From positions 1 through 64,000 of the forward strand of contig JTDE01002047.1 in assembly GCA_014338405.1 (NCBI GenBank): DNA of 64,000 nt, written 5' to 3'. Within the stretch, counting starts at the first letter, position 1, and each line of letters begins with the position of its first letter. Both the position numbers and the translations under genes were made by a program. The notes beneath the pieces were generated by a model. The model made no database searches. It was not told the origin of the DNA and was given only the letters and a program-made list of their open reading frames with translations. Of this stretch, positions 1 to 13,468 are shown one piece after another. The DNA is from Paragonimus skrjabini miyazakii (lineage: Eukaryota > Platyhelminthes > Trematoda > Plagiorchiida > Troglotrematidae).

Positions 1-37
<37 letters not shown>
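1..37. repeat. (TCA)n microsatellite
   Basis: The window opens inside an uninterrupted run of the trinucleotide TCA, about twelve units. Its full length lies outside the window. Confidence 0.97.
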
Positions 38-799
38 AAACAGCAACATATCAGTGGTTCTTATTGATGAGTAACTATCACATAACAACGGAGGAGAAAG
101 CAAATCCTACGAGGGAATAAAAAACAAAACGGTAAGGTAAGGGACTTAACTACCATAAATAGTTAGGTTTATATTCAACCACTCTGTATCGTAGTTATTT
201 AATGGGCACTGGATTCGAACACTTCACTCGTACATCATTTTCATTCAATCATTTCGCGCCCACGTCGTTGCCTTCCGAACATCAGTCATAAAAACCTCGC
301 GCCTGGTATTTGAAGAAGTGTCTTCCGTTCCTTAGATCATGTTGTGCTATTTGTTGCTTGCACATAAATACTAATAGTTAAGTTAAACACACCTTCAGGA
401 TGAATCCGAAAACCTACAGTTAGGCCGCACAATGAACTCGTTTAATAGAGATGTCAATAATTCTTTCCAAGAAGGAGAAATCAGTTAGTGTGTCATAGAC
501 GTCATGTATCACACAAGTTGATTTTCAGTTATTCGTCGACAACTTTATTGCGGCACCTTAATATTAACTGTAGTTTTAACGACCATAATCCAGTTACATG
601 AAAACGGGTCAGTTAACGGTTCATTCCAACGAATAAACTTCAATTTACCAGTAACTTTTCTTCCGTTTACAATATACGGATTTAACCTATGGGAAAAGGT
701 GGTGATTTTACAAAGGTATCTTGTGTAGACTAAATGTATCTACTTCCTCTGCAGTCGTTATTGACTGACCAAATTTGATACAAACTGACTACCACTCAT
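38..799. other. Intergenic or intronic DNA
   Basis: AT-rich unique-looking sequence. All six frames are closed by stops at short intervals. I see no RNA gene, repeat or splice-bounded open frame here. Confidence 0.5.
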
Positions 800-1095
800 G
801 TGAGATCGCAGTTGTCGCGGTCAGATGAACTGTTCAGTCTTCCCTCAGACTGGTGCATTGCTCTAGCTGGAGTTTGTCAATAATGCATATCTTTGCACTC
901 GCCAGGGGTTGAGATACGTCCAGTAAGTCTAGGTGGCAACCGTGTTTCCCGCTGCATTAGTGACCTTGTATTAGGCAGAACCAACTTACTGCAAGTAAGC
1001 GTTCAACCGTGCACACGTGTGACTGATGCTGAGATTGCCCGACGGTCTCGAAAGAACTACAGGTACTGCCCGTTCACTCCAGTCAATGACCTCGT
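800..1095 (-). mobile_element. tRNA-derived SINE, old diverged copy
   Basis: This copy aligns by eye along its length with the better copy at 47674-47985. Shared blocks are the left end (gatcgcagttgtcgc), the hammerhead flank (aatgcatatc), the A-box region (ggcaaccgtgttt followed by cgctgcattagtgacc) and the right part (gattgcccgacggtctcg). The element points to the minus strand. The B box has decayed, and the ribozyme core CTGATGA reads TTGACAA, so this copy cannot make an active ribozyme. A short open frame at 893-1147 lies inside it and is not a gene. Confidence 0.75.
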
Positions 1096-3723
1096 CAAAG
1101 GAGGTTTTCAGTCGTCTGGAATTTTCCCATTTTACTCAAGAGACTGAGTACGGTATTGATAATTTGTGACTGGTCGGATAGCAATAATCAACATAGCCAT
1201 CTGATAATCGAGCAGATTATAGGGAAACTCATGCTCATAACAAAAGCATACATTAATGAGGATTTACTTTTTATCTGGAAGCGAAAGATACGGTGAAATC
1301 GGACTGAATTTTAACATGTGTCGGGTAACGTCTCCTGTTACTCATTCACACTACTTCTGCTCAATGGATAAGAGGAAAGGTGATATGCAAGCATCTGTTA
1401 TTTGAAACTGACCAGATTCCGTGTTGGTGGACCAGTTTGCAGTGTTTGTGAACTCATCGGAATAAACGCATGATCACGGAGCTAACTGAAAAATGTTCCT
1501 GTCAATATGTAAGTAAGCACTGTGCGTGTACAACGTGCTCACGTTGCCAACGATCTCATAATAATTGTTTCTCATCTAACATAACCCTTGTTAGAAGCTA
1601 ACCGACATGACTACGAGAAGTAACACAGAAGCAAAGAACCAGTTCCATATTTTTCGCAAAACCTGGTACGCTAATCCACCGTCAGCCTAAAAAGACCATT
1701 GTTGTTGCAATCCACCACAGATTCGTCACTTTGTTTTAGATCTCATCGGCAATTTAAAGAGTTTCAAGCAGTCAGAAAATAATAATGTATTAATCGAACG
1801 TATGCACTATATAATCCAATATAAGTATTCACAACGTCTGCTCCGTTTATTCCAACACCTTGTCCAAGTCTTTCGCTGGAACTTTACCGCTCTGGTAGGA
1901 TTTTTATCGGACTCTGCTTATGACCGTGCAACGAAAGATTATCTGAAATAAAGTCAGGTTACAAGGTACACACTACAAGGCGTGTTCTACTACACGATAT
2001 AATGAACCAGTTGAAGGGTAAATGATTTACAGATCTGTAAAACTTAGACAAAAACAATCTTCCTATTCCTAGTTCCAAACCCATAATTGTTTGATGATAA
2101 GTAATCATTCTCATCACTTAACAACTGCTAACTTTATCACTCAGTGCGGTTTCGAATGATTTTCAGCTTAAGTGGACGTCATATTACATACATATATATT
2201 ACGACAAAATTTATTAGTGGGGAAGCTAGGATTTATTTAGAGCAAAAGCATATCTGACAATCACAACAAAGCAACCGTAATTACGGTAATGTCAAAAATA
2301 TAAATGTTTTGCTACGCAATTGTTCACTGGCGCCATTTACGATATAAAAAAACGATACGAAACGACTGATCAACGGACTAATGAACGATCTGTCTCTTGG
2401 TTTTTAAAAGCATTTTAAACTTTAGTAAAACATATAACAATGATTAATGGGATTTTGCGGTAGCTCTCATGCCTTTCGGTGATAGTGCAGTTACTTAAAA
2501 TAGAAAACCGACTCGTCCTACAAAACAAAAGACTTCTATCTGACAGGAAATTGTTCACAATAGCTAGTATCGATGCTGCTTGAAGAAGCGAACCACCGTT
2601 GGCAGCTTCAACGTCCGAACTAACCCAGTACAGATAACAAACCGAAAAATACACACGCATGTGCACGCACCCCGTCAACTTTGATTCCATTCAGATTTCG
2701 TGACAATTCATCATAACCAACTTCGACAAGAACTGCACAAAGGTATATCTGATAAGCCCCCAGTTGAGCAAGGGCCGTTCTCCTAAATATTTGCACAAAA
2801 CGTGGATCCGTGGTAAAACGTCATGCGTCGACGTTCAGTCAGTTTTCATGGTAGTTTCTGTTTGATTGATAAGCCTAAGTAATATCTGACAAGGTCTTAC
2901 ACGATAACTTTGTCTGTTCAACAATGAAAAACATCCATTCCTCCGGATATTTTTCGGCAAACTGTTTTCCACTAATTTTTGCGACTAGTAAAATGCAAAT
3001 TGACATCATAGTGAGATCCATTCGGAGATGACTTTGTTGTTTGTACCGGAGGAAAAAAACTACGAAAAATTGATCGATTTTGACCATCCCCACTATATAC
3101 GAAGTATGCGACAAATTTTATGCTTCCTGTTCTCGAGCCCGCTTGACTGTTTTTCTCAAAGATTAGATTGACTAAAGTTTAATCTAGTCGTGTTTATGAA
3201 AAATAGATAAATCGAATCTGAAATATTTTGGAAAAGCCAAGACTACTCACAGTTACCTGTCCGTAAAAATACATGCTTCTGTTAGTATGACACAGTCATT
3301 ATAAGAGTAGTCAATCACACGCGTCAAAAGGAAAGCTTGGTATGAGCAACCTCATCTGCTGTCGACGGGCTAATGATTGACCCGAGTTTACTCTATCGAA
3401 TGATAGCAGATACTTACTTCTATGTTTTATTGTTCATTTGGCCAAAAGGAAACAAATGTCTAACACATACGAGCATCTTCATGTTCTATATAACTCTGTT
3501 CGTTGATTAAGTGATGGCAAATTTCCAGCCACACTTTTACTGGTTACAAGTCCTTACTCGGTACACTTGTTTTCAAAACACTAACGTGATTACTGTTTCC
3601 TGGTTGGTCATCAGTAAAATTTCGTGATTGCAACCTTTCTACATTCAGTTAAGAACATTTGTTTCTAGTGTTTTTCCCGTTTTATCTTGAGAAGGTTGTC
3701 ACTAACAGATTTGCGCAAAACGA
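1096..3723. other. Intergenic or intronic DNA
   Basis: No gene, RNA gene or recognised repeat seen. Open frames are under about 95 codons, overlap on both strands and show no family motif. Confidence 0.5.
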
Positions 3724-4077
3724 TTGAAATGTGAACATCTTGATTGGAATCTTCATTTTACGCAGCACATATACTTGTGGGGCATTGCTGAAGTTGACTC
3801 ACAGCTGGTGTTAAGGATGCTAACGCATTGCTTTGTTTGCTCTACATCTGAGCTTATCCAGTCACACATCAGACATTCGGGCAAAACCGTCGAACTTATG
3901 CAAGATTTCTGGATTGTGTCTAATTATGTTTGTAATACCTACGGTGATTCATCATACTGTAAGCAATGCAATACATTGTATTCATATTTAAACGAACATA
4001 TCCGAGTTCACGTAGCCAACTGCCCTTTTTGTATGTTGTGTGGATTACTTACTAGTTATACTGTTCGAAAAACCTGA
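3724..4077 (+). CDS. Open frame with C2H2-like Cys/His spacing, unproven
   Basis: A 117-codon open frame that starts at a TTG, so its true 5' end, if any, would be a splice acceptor or another start. It is rich in Cys and His. Around residues 36-51 there is C-x2-C-x8-H-x2-H followed by SGK, and around residues 79-96 there is C-x2-C-x9-H-x3-H (CKQC, then LNEHIRVH). Classic C2H2 fingers have 12 residues between the second Cys and the first His, so both would be shortened. A third cluster, CPFCMLC, follows. It may be a decayed zinc-finger exon. A random open frame of this length is also possible in 64 kb, and no clear splice pair bounds it. Confidence 0.25.
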   Translation: MKCEHLDWNLHFTQHIYLWGIAEVDSQLVLRMLTHCFVCSTSELIQSHIRHSGKTVELMQDFWIVSNYVCNTYGDSSYCKQCNTLYSYLNEHIRVHVANCPFCMLCGLLTSYTVRKT

Positions 4078-7000
4078 TCTAGAAACCTCCCTAAATAAAT
4101 TACAAAGTGCTTCTAGTTCTGCATTAGTGTGCCGAATTCTCAACGTATGGGAAATAACTGATATACTGGGGAGTAAGCTTTTATTCCGACTGTCAAAGTT
4201 TATGCAATAGGTCGTCCACGGAAAAATATACACATAGGAAAAGTCTTGTGATCTGGGCAACCATATTTACAAACTGGTTGCAAAATAATATTCTTTGAAG
4301 CTAGTCACTATCGCAATCGCTGTTGTGCTCAGTCATAACTGTTAATGCCCCAGTGATTACTCGCTACCACATGCCTGGATGCACTGACCTAAAATGACAG
4401 CATGATATGCAACATCAAAAAACCATTTGATCAATGTTTTCGAAAGGCATAACCACACTAGTTTTTATCGCTATCAAAACTTAGTCAAACACTTGTCCGC
4501 TCGATGTAGCCAGCGTAGAATGTATGGTCGTATTAGATATGCTACCGATGAAAAGGTCAAAACTTTCCCAGATTGCTCCCACCCTTTACGAATGATCAAC
4601 TTGCTTGACGCCAGCTAACTGCTAGAAAAAACGATACCGAACCATCAGCGGTGAATGTTTCAAACATACCAGTTGTACTGGGGACGTCGGTCGCTCATGT
4701 AAGTAGGTTTAAAAATGAGCTTAGTCTGTATCTAAACTCCATGTTCTACGTATAGCGTGATACAAGATTTTTGCCTAGCGGAGCACGTGAACTTCACTCC
4801 ACCCGTGACACACAGGAAAATTCAATGGATAAACGTCACCTGTCAAACTGAATTTATCCTGGCTCGAAAAAGCGATAAAAACTAATTTGTCCTCTTCAAA
4901 ATATCCAGTAGTTCAACACAGATCATGAGAATCTGTTTACCGACATTTGCTGAAAACCTATATCCTTTTACGAAATTTTCTACATCCAGTGCGATTGAAC
5001 CCTGTGAGTAGGATAGACATAAATCGTTTAGTGGTTTGGCGTCACATACGTCACAGGTCATAAGCATGAGAAAGATGTGGAAACAAAACTACATCAATAT
5101 GAATATTTCACAAACCGACCTAGATAGTGAATAGTGTTCACAACCAAACACATAAAACGCAAAGTTGAGTGTCGGTTCCTTACGGTTGCTCAGTATGTTT
5201 TACAAATCCTTTAACAACCTTCGAGTGATGAGTATCGACCATGAGAGGAAACGTCGATTCAACATTAACCTGTAACCTCTGGGCAGTAGCTGAATTATAA
5301 TGGATGACGCAATGCTTCGTCCTCGTTAAAATCCACTTCCCAACAGGTAAATCCTGCACCTCGTAATGTGTATTGCCTGTTGTTTCATTCCTACTGTTCC
5401 ACCGATATAAGTATTTATGTGATTACAGGGAAACTGTTGGGTTGCATTGTTGGCAGACAACTTAGGAATTCGCCTATTCACTGACCTAGAGATAGCCAAA
5501 TATTAAACAAGACCAATTTCATTTCTCCGTAAACACGTTTCAATACAGTTCTAATCATATTTCTCAATGTTCCGAATGGTCCTCATGAGTTCATTGGAAA
5601 TAAAAGGTGATTTAACAAACAGTCTATTTTTGAGTGTTCATCATCGGGCCAATTATATCACATTTTATATTATTATGGTTGTCAAGCGACCAGTAGCAAC
5701 AGCAAGTAATCACATAGTTACATCATGCGGTTGTGAACTGGAGAACAATTAGATGAAAAAATTGACTTTCGGAGGTGTCAGGTGGATAAAGGGGGACCAT
5801 GGTAACTGTAGAACGTGAATAACAAATTTCTGGTTTTTCAAGTTAATTTTTAAGGGACAAACCTCAAGAAGCCACTCATTTTGATGGAACTAGTTTATTT
5901 CATCTTTTAACAGCAAAATGTGATAAATGGCTATCAAAGTAGTGTGATATTGGTTTAAAAAAATAAGTTGTGGATTCTGACTGTCTTGTTAAAAACAATT
6001 AACTTATGTGAATACCACGATGACCTTGGAGTTGGTTTTTAACAGGTCAGTGTTAATTCGGTCCTAGGCAGAAAACTTGGCCTATAGTAAAGAAACAGTG
6101 TCGAGAATCGTTAACCCGTTTCCTTGTCTATGAACAAATGTCTCTCGTAAAGTTTGTTTCAACAGGATGCTTGTAATTACCCAGTAACGAAAAACGGATG
6201 AACATCTGGCTTCTTAGTTTTTAGATCAGCTTGTACAAAACATATTACATAGATCCTGTGGTTGGAATCCATCCGAAACCTCAAGAGATATTATCAGTGG
6301 ACCACCTTAAAATTCAGATACCTTCCATGTTACAACCTGAACAACTCAGATTGTGGGTGAACCGCAAATGATTTTTTTGTTAGACGCTGAAATGTTTTAA
6401 TATGTGAACGAGCCAAACGCATATGCTATTCACATACCAAAGTGTAATAAGTTCAGAATGTCACAAGAGACAGATGTTTCAAACAAGACAGATTATCTGA
6501 TTCTTGACATTACTTCTCAAAATTTGGTCCCTAGGAATTCGAAAGAACGTGAAAAAATTTACTGTTGTTATTCATATTAATTTTTCCAACTTTGTCGCCG
6601 CACACGATCATAACAAATATCAGCACAATTAACATTTGTGACAGGAAAGCTTCACTAGTTACTACGCACATTTTTGGCGCCAAAAGTCAATACGTCAGCT
6701 ATATATATTTTCTGGTATGTATGTAAGAAAACTAGACTTCGCAAGCACATTTGCAAAGGACGACCTTGTTTCAGTAACAGCTTATCGGTGCACATCATTT
6801 TCATACTGTTAGTAATCCAACTAACCAGCCAGTCAGTCTGCTAGACACACAAACAACTAAAACGAGAAGCAATTAGCCGGGTTGTTAGTTGAAATGTTTT
6901 TTTCTACCAAGATTATTCTGACATCCACCTGGCTATCACTAGTCGACCTCATCCAGCGCTAATTAGGAAAAAACAATATTGGTCACGTCTCCTGTGTGTC

Positions 7001-10000
7001 GCAATATATTGTTCAGGGGCACTTATCTGAAGTCGACAATCCCTATCAAAATGGATCATCTTATCTACATGTAAGCATCTTTGTCTTCCAGAGTATTTTG
7101 GATTAGAAAAGATAATAGTAATCAGTGGATGAGGTTCAGAACAATTACCTGTAAAATGACTTAAGTAATGATTCATGAATGTGATTCAACAATGGTTTGA
7201 AAGAAAAGAAACAAGACATGTTTACACGACATCGTTCATGATTTATGAATTGGCGGTAATAAAATATTTACTAAAAAATTCCTTAATTGAGCCTTGCTGA
7301 CCTTCAGTTGTTCAGAATGGGTTACTTGTTTCCTCGGTATGTACAGAAAAATATCATTATGTACATTATCGTTTGTTACTGGATCGTAGTCGTGTTGGTT
7401 TCAGTTATTTAATCTTTTCTACCATGCTTTGCTCTTATAAGTCACGTCCGACACCGGCTCTGGTAAGTTAACTTATTTTTCATACAAACTGGATTCAGGG
7501 GTCGACTATTTCTCTCGTCAGATGGCGTTGAACAACCATCGTTCTGCTAACAACGGTTTAAGTGTTGGCTTCCGTTAGTTGAATTTTCTGCTATCAGGAA
7601 TTTGTTCTACTCCTCTGTGTCTACATATATGAACTCTGTGACTCTCTGAGCACTAATAAAAAGAGAGAAAATGGAGCCTTTAACTGTCGTAATTGATTTC
7701 AATGAAAGTTACTCAAACCTACCAAATTATACTGCAGTCAGAGATCGATGACCCCTACACAAACACTGAGAAAATAGTGTATACTAGGGCACACTAATTC
7801 CGGTCTGACTTCAGAGTCCTGCTACTCAAGCATGTTCGACGAAGGTGAGTGCAATTTTCCTCTTTGAAACGAATCTGGTAGTTCTTCGTGGCTATACAAT
7901 TGAATACATTTCAGTGTAGACAAATTTGCCGAACTAATAATCCTAAATAACGGGGTAAACTATGTTGAACTAGAAAACGCTGTCAGGTTCTGTGACAGTT
8001 GGAGCTGAGTGAGCAGTTATCTTAACCAACTATTTTACTTGTGCAAAGAATGCTCCACCAACTTTAGAAAACAACTAAATTGTGAACGAGGCTCTTCACC
8101 CCTGCTACTTTCACAGGTTATCGTAAATAGCCGTTCTTCAAAGGTTGTCTTATTACCGAGTTAATCGAAGTCTTAATACACTGTGAAAATGAACATACGA
8201 GTAGTTTCAAGCCAAATTCGCACCCCGGTATTGGAGACAGTGAGTAACTAGCAATTCAGAAAAATGCATTTCAAATCGCATGCTGAAGTTTTTATACAGC
8301 ACGCTACCAGCCGTTCAAGCATTATTATTGATGAGATGGATAAAAACTCCTTAACGGTATCAACCTTAGAGCAAAATTCGCCTATAGTAGGAGGGGGAAT
8401 GAGACAAATAACGATACTATATGATATAGAAGCTACACGTAAATAACAAAACCAGATAAAAATTCATGATTTATCCATAACTGTACCTCATGGAGATGTG
8501 TGACAAAACTTGAGTAATTGTTGGGGTGTTCGTGGCGAAAATTTACGTCAACCAACCAACAAAGTAATATATTGGCTGCAGCGGTACTATCAATATTAAC
8601 GTGTTTGAAATATTTGCTCATGTCGACTGCTGACTGTCAAGAACTGTACTTGAAGTTCTTTGTCCGGTGCTACGTTGAGTATACAACAAATACACACAAC
8701 TGGTTATCTACTTTGAAGATATGGGGTAAAAGATCATCAAAGTCGATGCGCACCGAAGTATCGAATACAACGCATCGACGCGACAATTAATGTGGACATA
8801 TACAGGCCGGGATTGATAGGTCGATTCTTAAACATATGTCTAATATAAGCTTAAGTCATAAACATACGTACCCTATTATGTAGCCATCCGTTAAATTTCA
8901 GTCCAGTTCCTGCTCACTAAACTTGATGAAGATGCACGACAGTTGTGAAACGAATTACTAAAGAAAATATCTTCTTCTTCAGTCGGTCTAGGGAGAACTG
9001 ATAAGTCAAGTCTGGTAGAATGACTAGTCTCATATTGTCTATATTTACTGAATACACAGGTACGTTTATGATAAGTTTTCGACTGAATTGAATAAGTAAG
9101 GATTTAAAAAATAATCTCGAAATTTGATTTTTTTTCCATTCGAGTGTTTGATTGAAGACAAGGGGACAACTTACCTATCTTGCCTAGTCTCACTTGAAGT
9201 CTCTCAGATGAGTCGATTAAACAATTAGGAGAACAAACACAGTTTAAGTAGCTTACATAGGAAGGCACAAGTTTCCATGTTTTTCTGTAGGCTAAGCAAA
9301 AGCTAGTGCTGGAAACTAATTTGTTTCGAAATTTTTCTTGAGTACTTTGTGAGAAAAGTAAACAAACACATTCCATCAAACAATCAAGTTTGCCAGTAAC
9401 TACGGTAATTCTCCCGATGAACTCCCACAAAAAAACATTTCCCTGATAAAAATGTCATAGTGTACTGTCACGGAACGGCAAGGATGTTTATTCCGATGAT
9501 GAATGCTACCGAAAAATAACTAGAGTTTACTATCTGTTCGTAACTCAACTAAAAGAACGGTCAATCTGCTGCAAACAACTTTGAGTTAGGTTCTGAGTGT
9601 ATTCGAAAATTCAGCCTTGAAACATTACAAATAATATCACTAATGATTGGCTTTATGAAGCAGAGCACGAAGTTTGTTAAGGTAACCGATTTTGCAATTT
9701 TTGTATGGTTTACTCTATTCTTGGAGTTGGTCAAACCTTTTGTAATATTGTTATTAATGCTAGATTGCAGTAAATGTTTGCGGCCTCCTGACATGTGAAA
9801 TTCTCGCCAGTGCGCAAAACCAAACTGGATTTTCTCTCATCAGATCTGATCTGTAAATACCGGTTTGGTTTCAGGCTATCAAAAATACCGGAGGTTTCTA
9901 TAAAGTCTTTATTAATAAAAATTTTACTTGTACGCATGATTTCATGGTCTCCTTAGTTGTCAAAAGTGCTCGATGTACTGTATTCTTCTGCGGTCCAAAT

Positions 10001-11530
10001 GTTCAAAAACCTATCAATCATACCACTTTGTACCTAGGGAATTCAACGAACTTTAACCAAGTCCTGTCGATCCTGCTTTACCAGACAGTTTATAATAATA
10101 ATGAATAGTTTGTTCTACAGTGTAACTGTGGGAATATGTAATGCGGACATAGTTCAATAGAAGCATACGTGAAAATGATCACTATAGAAAATGTTGTTTA
10201 ATTTTGTCATTCGAGTAAACAACAACATCCTGCAAAACGGTAAACCGTTGGATAAAAAACAGGAATGTGACTTATTGTCAGAAAACACTAAAATTCCTTG
10301 CAAAGAAACAAACAAATCGCAAGTAAGGATAAATGAAAACCTTCCAAATCGTTTCTTGCAACATTCATTGTATCCTGCTTCAATGGTTATACTTATCTCA
10401 CAGATACTTCGGTTTACCATCGTCAGCCTTAACATCACTCAACTTCATAGGTTAGCACTTTTCATAACGCTACAGTTAGAGATAGTTTGAGGGATGAGAT
10501 TCAAAGCACAAGAGAAACGAACGAGGATCACACGAGCTACCGGTGTCTGTATTTATATTTCCAAACCAGATCTATATCACAGCTAACATTAATCGGGCTG
10601 AACATCCAAAGTGCCAGTTCAACATAAAGGACAGCGGCTCATTTTGATGTTTCAGTTGATTGCTGCATCACCATACGGACGACGGTCAAGTCATTTGAAA
10701 AATTTAAATTTCAAAAAAATACAAACAGTTTGTTAGTTAAAACCTTCGCTTTGCCAGTTACAACACATCAGACGATGATCGTTTCACATCCAAACAACCA
10801 ACCTAATTCCGACCATCTCCAAGTTGTCAAAAGCATGTGTAAACCAGATGTGCACCAAACATTTGGCTAATTAGAGAGAATAGGAAGAAACTGTTTGTAC
10901 AACAAAGTTTGATGTAGAGGCTAGATTTACGAGACAGATGGGGAGAAATAATGAAATAGTCAAGTGAACCTTTTTGCGCAAAACGATGGCGTAACCTACC
11001 CCGTAAAATTCTCGTGAAAGACAGTTTGCAACTATTGGTTATCTTTTAAAATAACACCTACTTTAATGAAACAGCTGAGTCATTTGTTTGGGGTACTGTT
11101 GTTATTTGTAAAACTTACGGTAAATAGTATTAGTTAAACTACCTGTGATTTTGCCATCGTGTTGAAATTACAAATACCGTTTCTGAGAAACTATTCATGT
11201 AAACTGTTTGCTGAAATATCTTTGAATCATATTTGTTTATAGTTAATGCCAAAATTTTGATGCGGTTAAATTTGCCACCACTACGGGTTTTGCGCTGTCA
11301 ACTTTGTAGATCACTGAAAATAACAGCTTGATGATCTTACGTAGAATCGGTTCATCTATAAATTGCTGATCAGTGGCACTTTTGTAGCAAATCAGTCGTT
11401 AGGTCACCTGTCTGTTCAAAACGTTCATTCACCGGGTAAATCAAGAACATAGCAGTCTATATCAGTTAGCAATGTGTGACTCATATAACCAGAGAATTTA
11501 CCATGAGTTTACAAGCACTGCACAACACCA
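4078..11530. other. Long gene-poor span
   Basis: I see no confident gene, RNA gene or recognised mobile element over about 7.4 kb. The open frames are short, fall on both strands at similar density and carry no domain motif. This is consistent with intergenic DNA or a very long intron; trematode introns commonly reach this size. Confidence 0.5.
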
Positions 11531-12340
11531 CTAGTTCAAGAATTCTGTATTAAACAGATTCGGATGGACTGAATTAAAAGCCTGAATCGTTTTCTCTAAT
11601 TGTTTCTTGTCTTGTCCAATCAAGAACATGTCGTTAACATATCGCTTGTAGAGTTTTAATTCGTCGCCCACTGGAAGCACTACCTGTTCAACTTTAGCCA
11701 TGAACACATCAGCTAAAACGGGGCCGAGTGGGCTACCGATGGCCACACCATCTATCTACTGATAGCCCTTACCCGAAAAATGGAATCTCACATTTTCAGT
11801 GCATAGTAAAAGTAAACGCTTCAAGTAGTCAATAGGAATGGGAAGAAGAAAGAAGTTGGATAAAACGAAATCACATACAGAAAATCAATCGTTTCGTGAT
11901 TTAGCACGTTTGAAAATAAAGAATTAACATCAATAGAACACATCGTGTCTTTGGCAATATTCAGGTTTTCATTATATAGTACCAATTCAAAAGTGTCCTT
12001 CAAATTATGCATACACAGTTTCTGTTGGAGCGGTCTTAAAATGTCAACCAGCCATTTTGCTGGCTCATAGTAAGAAGAATCGTTCGTTGCCAGAATGGGT
12101 CACACAGGAATACCCGGTTTGTGGATTTTAGGCAAACCATACAGTTGTGGAGTCTTAGTACCTACAGGTTGTCACACGCGATATTGTCGTTTATTGATGA
12201 AACCATGTATCAAAAGTAGCAGTAACTCACGGGCTATCTGTTTCTCCACTAACAGCATATTGTCCGGCTTATTAACGGGTGTCGAGCTCATAACAAACAG
12301 AACACATCAAGAAGCCTTTTGAAAAGTTGAAACGAGTATG
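11531..12340 (-). pseudogene. Penelope-like element reverse transcriptase, decayed
   Basis: Read on the minus strand, three frames together give the PLE reverse transcriptase order. First comes YGLPKIHKPG (about 12105-12145), a hallmark of the family, followed at once by a TGA where Arg is usual. Next is SIDVNSLFSNV (about 11905-11940) with the first catalytic Asp, and then GSPLGPVLADVFMAKVE near 11700-11745. The active-site box near 11635-11645 reads YVND where YVDD is expected; one G-to-A change (GAC to AAC) explains it. Frames change near 11820 and 12000-12010, and a stop lies just before the GSPLGP box. The GIY-YIG end is missing. The copy is long dead. Low-identity matches to the other PLE RT piece at 48404-48650 (CTEN, then GSPLG) support the call. 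Confidence 0.88.
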
Positions 12341-13323
12341 TTCTGACGAGTAATTCATGGAAGAACCCGAGGTTTACTTCAGAAACCTGTCAACATCAGC
12401 TGCCATATTAAACGTAACGATAGGTAAGTACAACCGAGTCCAAAAATCAACTTATTTTACGTGATTCTGAGAGGAGATTTTTACACGTAGCAATTTTCTA
12501 AGTACGTGAAAAGCTGTTGTACAACCGATCACGACTAAACTGACGATAGGTTAATTGGTTTTGTTTTTCGTTTGGGCATATATGACCTAGAATCTGTGTC
12601 CAATGAACAGAGAAGGGAATGAGGTTTGTTAATTGCGGTCGATACACTCGATACACTCTGCTTTCATTGTGCTGAACTGAACAGGACAACTGAGCTTTCA
12701 ACATTCATACATTTCCCACACATGATGAATCAACTCGAATGCTGAGTTTGGGTTAAGCGGAACGGGTATTTAGAGGTCGGTTCCATTGCTTCCGACCATT
12801 ACAGATGCGTAAATTGAGGACGGTTTCTTGTTTTGTTTAGGTTTAATTTCGTTGTGAACAAACAGTGTCAACTATCACAATCATAAAACGCATTCAAAAT
12901 AATGCAAAATGTTACATTTATGTGTGTAAACTCAGCAAAGTCTAGGGTTTATCTAATGAATGACGATCTGTTCATGTGGTTTCATCAAGGTCGACGCAGC
13001 CCAGCTATTCAGCTTTAACTTAAAAGCGGGAACAAACGAAATATTGTAGCCAACACATGCGATTTAACAAAAGGATATATCAACTGAACTGGTAGTCACA
13101 CCAACATTTCGAGGTGACACGTTGCTAAGAGGTGGGGTAACACGAACAAAAATACCCTTTTTTTTACCAATTTCTTGTATATTCAATGTGTTGTGTAACG
13201 GATAATCTACACATTAGCTTTATTATTGTGATGCTATAAAGTCGTTTTACACAAACCATGTTTTCCTACTTTTGTCACATATATATCAGTTACTGATAAG
13301 TAGTTTGGCAGATTTGATAATTT
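12341..13323. other. Intergenic or intronic DNA
   Basis: Nothing recognisable. It separates the PLE relic from the hairpin element and has no open frame with a family motif. Confidence 0.5.
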
Positions 13324-13468
13324 AGAAGAGATCCAGTTGCGAAAAATCTGGACTTCGGCTGGATTCGAACCAGCGACAGAAACACCATGCCCAAACGCGG
13401 CAAGCGCTCTACCAGCTGAGCTACGTAGCTCAGCCAAAGTCCAGATTTTTCGCAAATGGATCTCTTCT
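13324..13468 (-). mobile_element. Small hairpin (MITE-like) element with tRNA-like core
   Basis: Two 38-bp arms, 13324-13361 and 13431-13468, are inverted copies with only two mismatches (cagt/catt and cttcgg/ctttgg). They enclose about 70 bp of tRNA-like sequence, so the whole unit can fold as one hairpin. It is short, non-coding and has terminal inverted repeats, so a MITE or a snap-back duplicate of a tRNA-derived repeat are both possible. Open frames across it on both strands (for example a GFEPATETPCPNAASALP peptide) are translations of this repeat, not a gene. From memory, similar peptides turn up in predicted fluke proteins, which would fit a multicopy family, but I cannot check that here. 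Confidence 0.75.
13351..13441 (-). ncRNA. tRNA-like sequence with consensus A and B boxes
   Basis: On the minus strand the A box TAGCTCAGCTGG (13412-13423) and the B box GGTTCGAATCC (13361-13371) both match the RNA polymerase III consensus. The D stem (GCTC/GAGC) and T stem (GCTGG/CCAGC with loop TTCGAAT) pair fully. Acceptor-like strands 13435-13441 and 13351-13357 pair over 7 bp with one G-U. It is not a normal tRNA: about ten extra bases lie between the acceptor and D arm, the A-to-B spacing is about 52 nt, and no good 5-bp anticodon stem with U33 forms. A 20-bp perfect palindrome at 13415-13434 marks the insertion. I call it a tRNA-derived repeat, not a tRNA gene. Confidence 0.7.

Noticed and set aside
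1..37. CRISPR or telomere-like array
   Set aside because: A plain trinucleotide microsatellite with no spacers and no telomere motif.
893..1147. 84-codon plus-strand frame as a gene
   Set aside because: It lies inside a decayed SINE copy and reads antisense to it.
13351..13441. A functional tRNA gene
   Set aside because: Extra bases between acceptor and D arm, long A-to-B spacing and no valid anticodon arm with U33.
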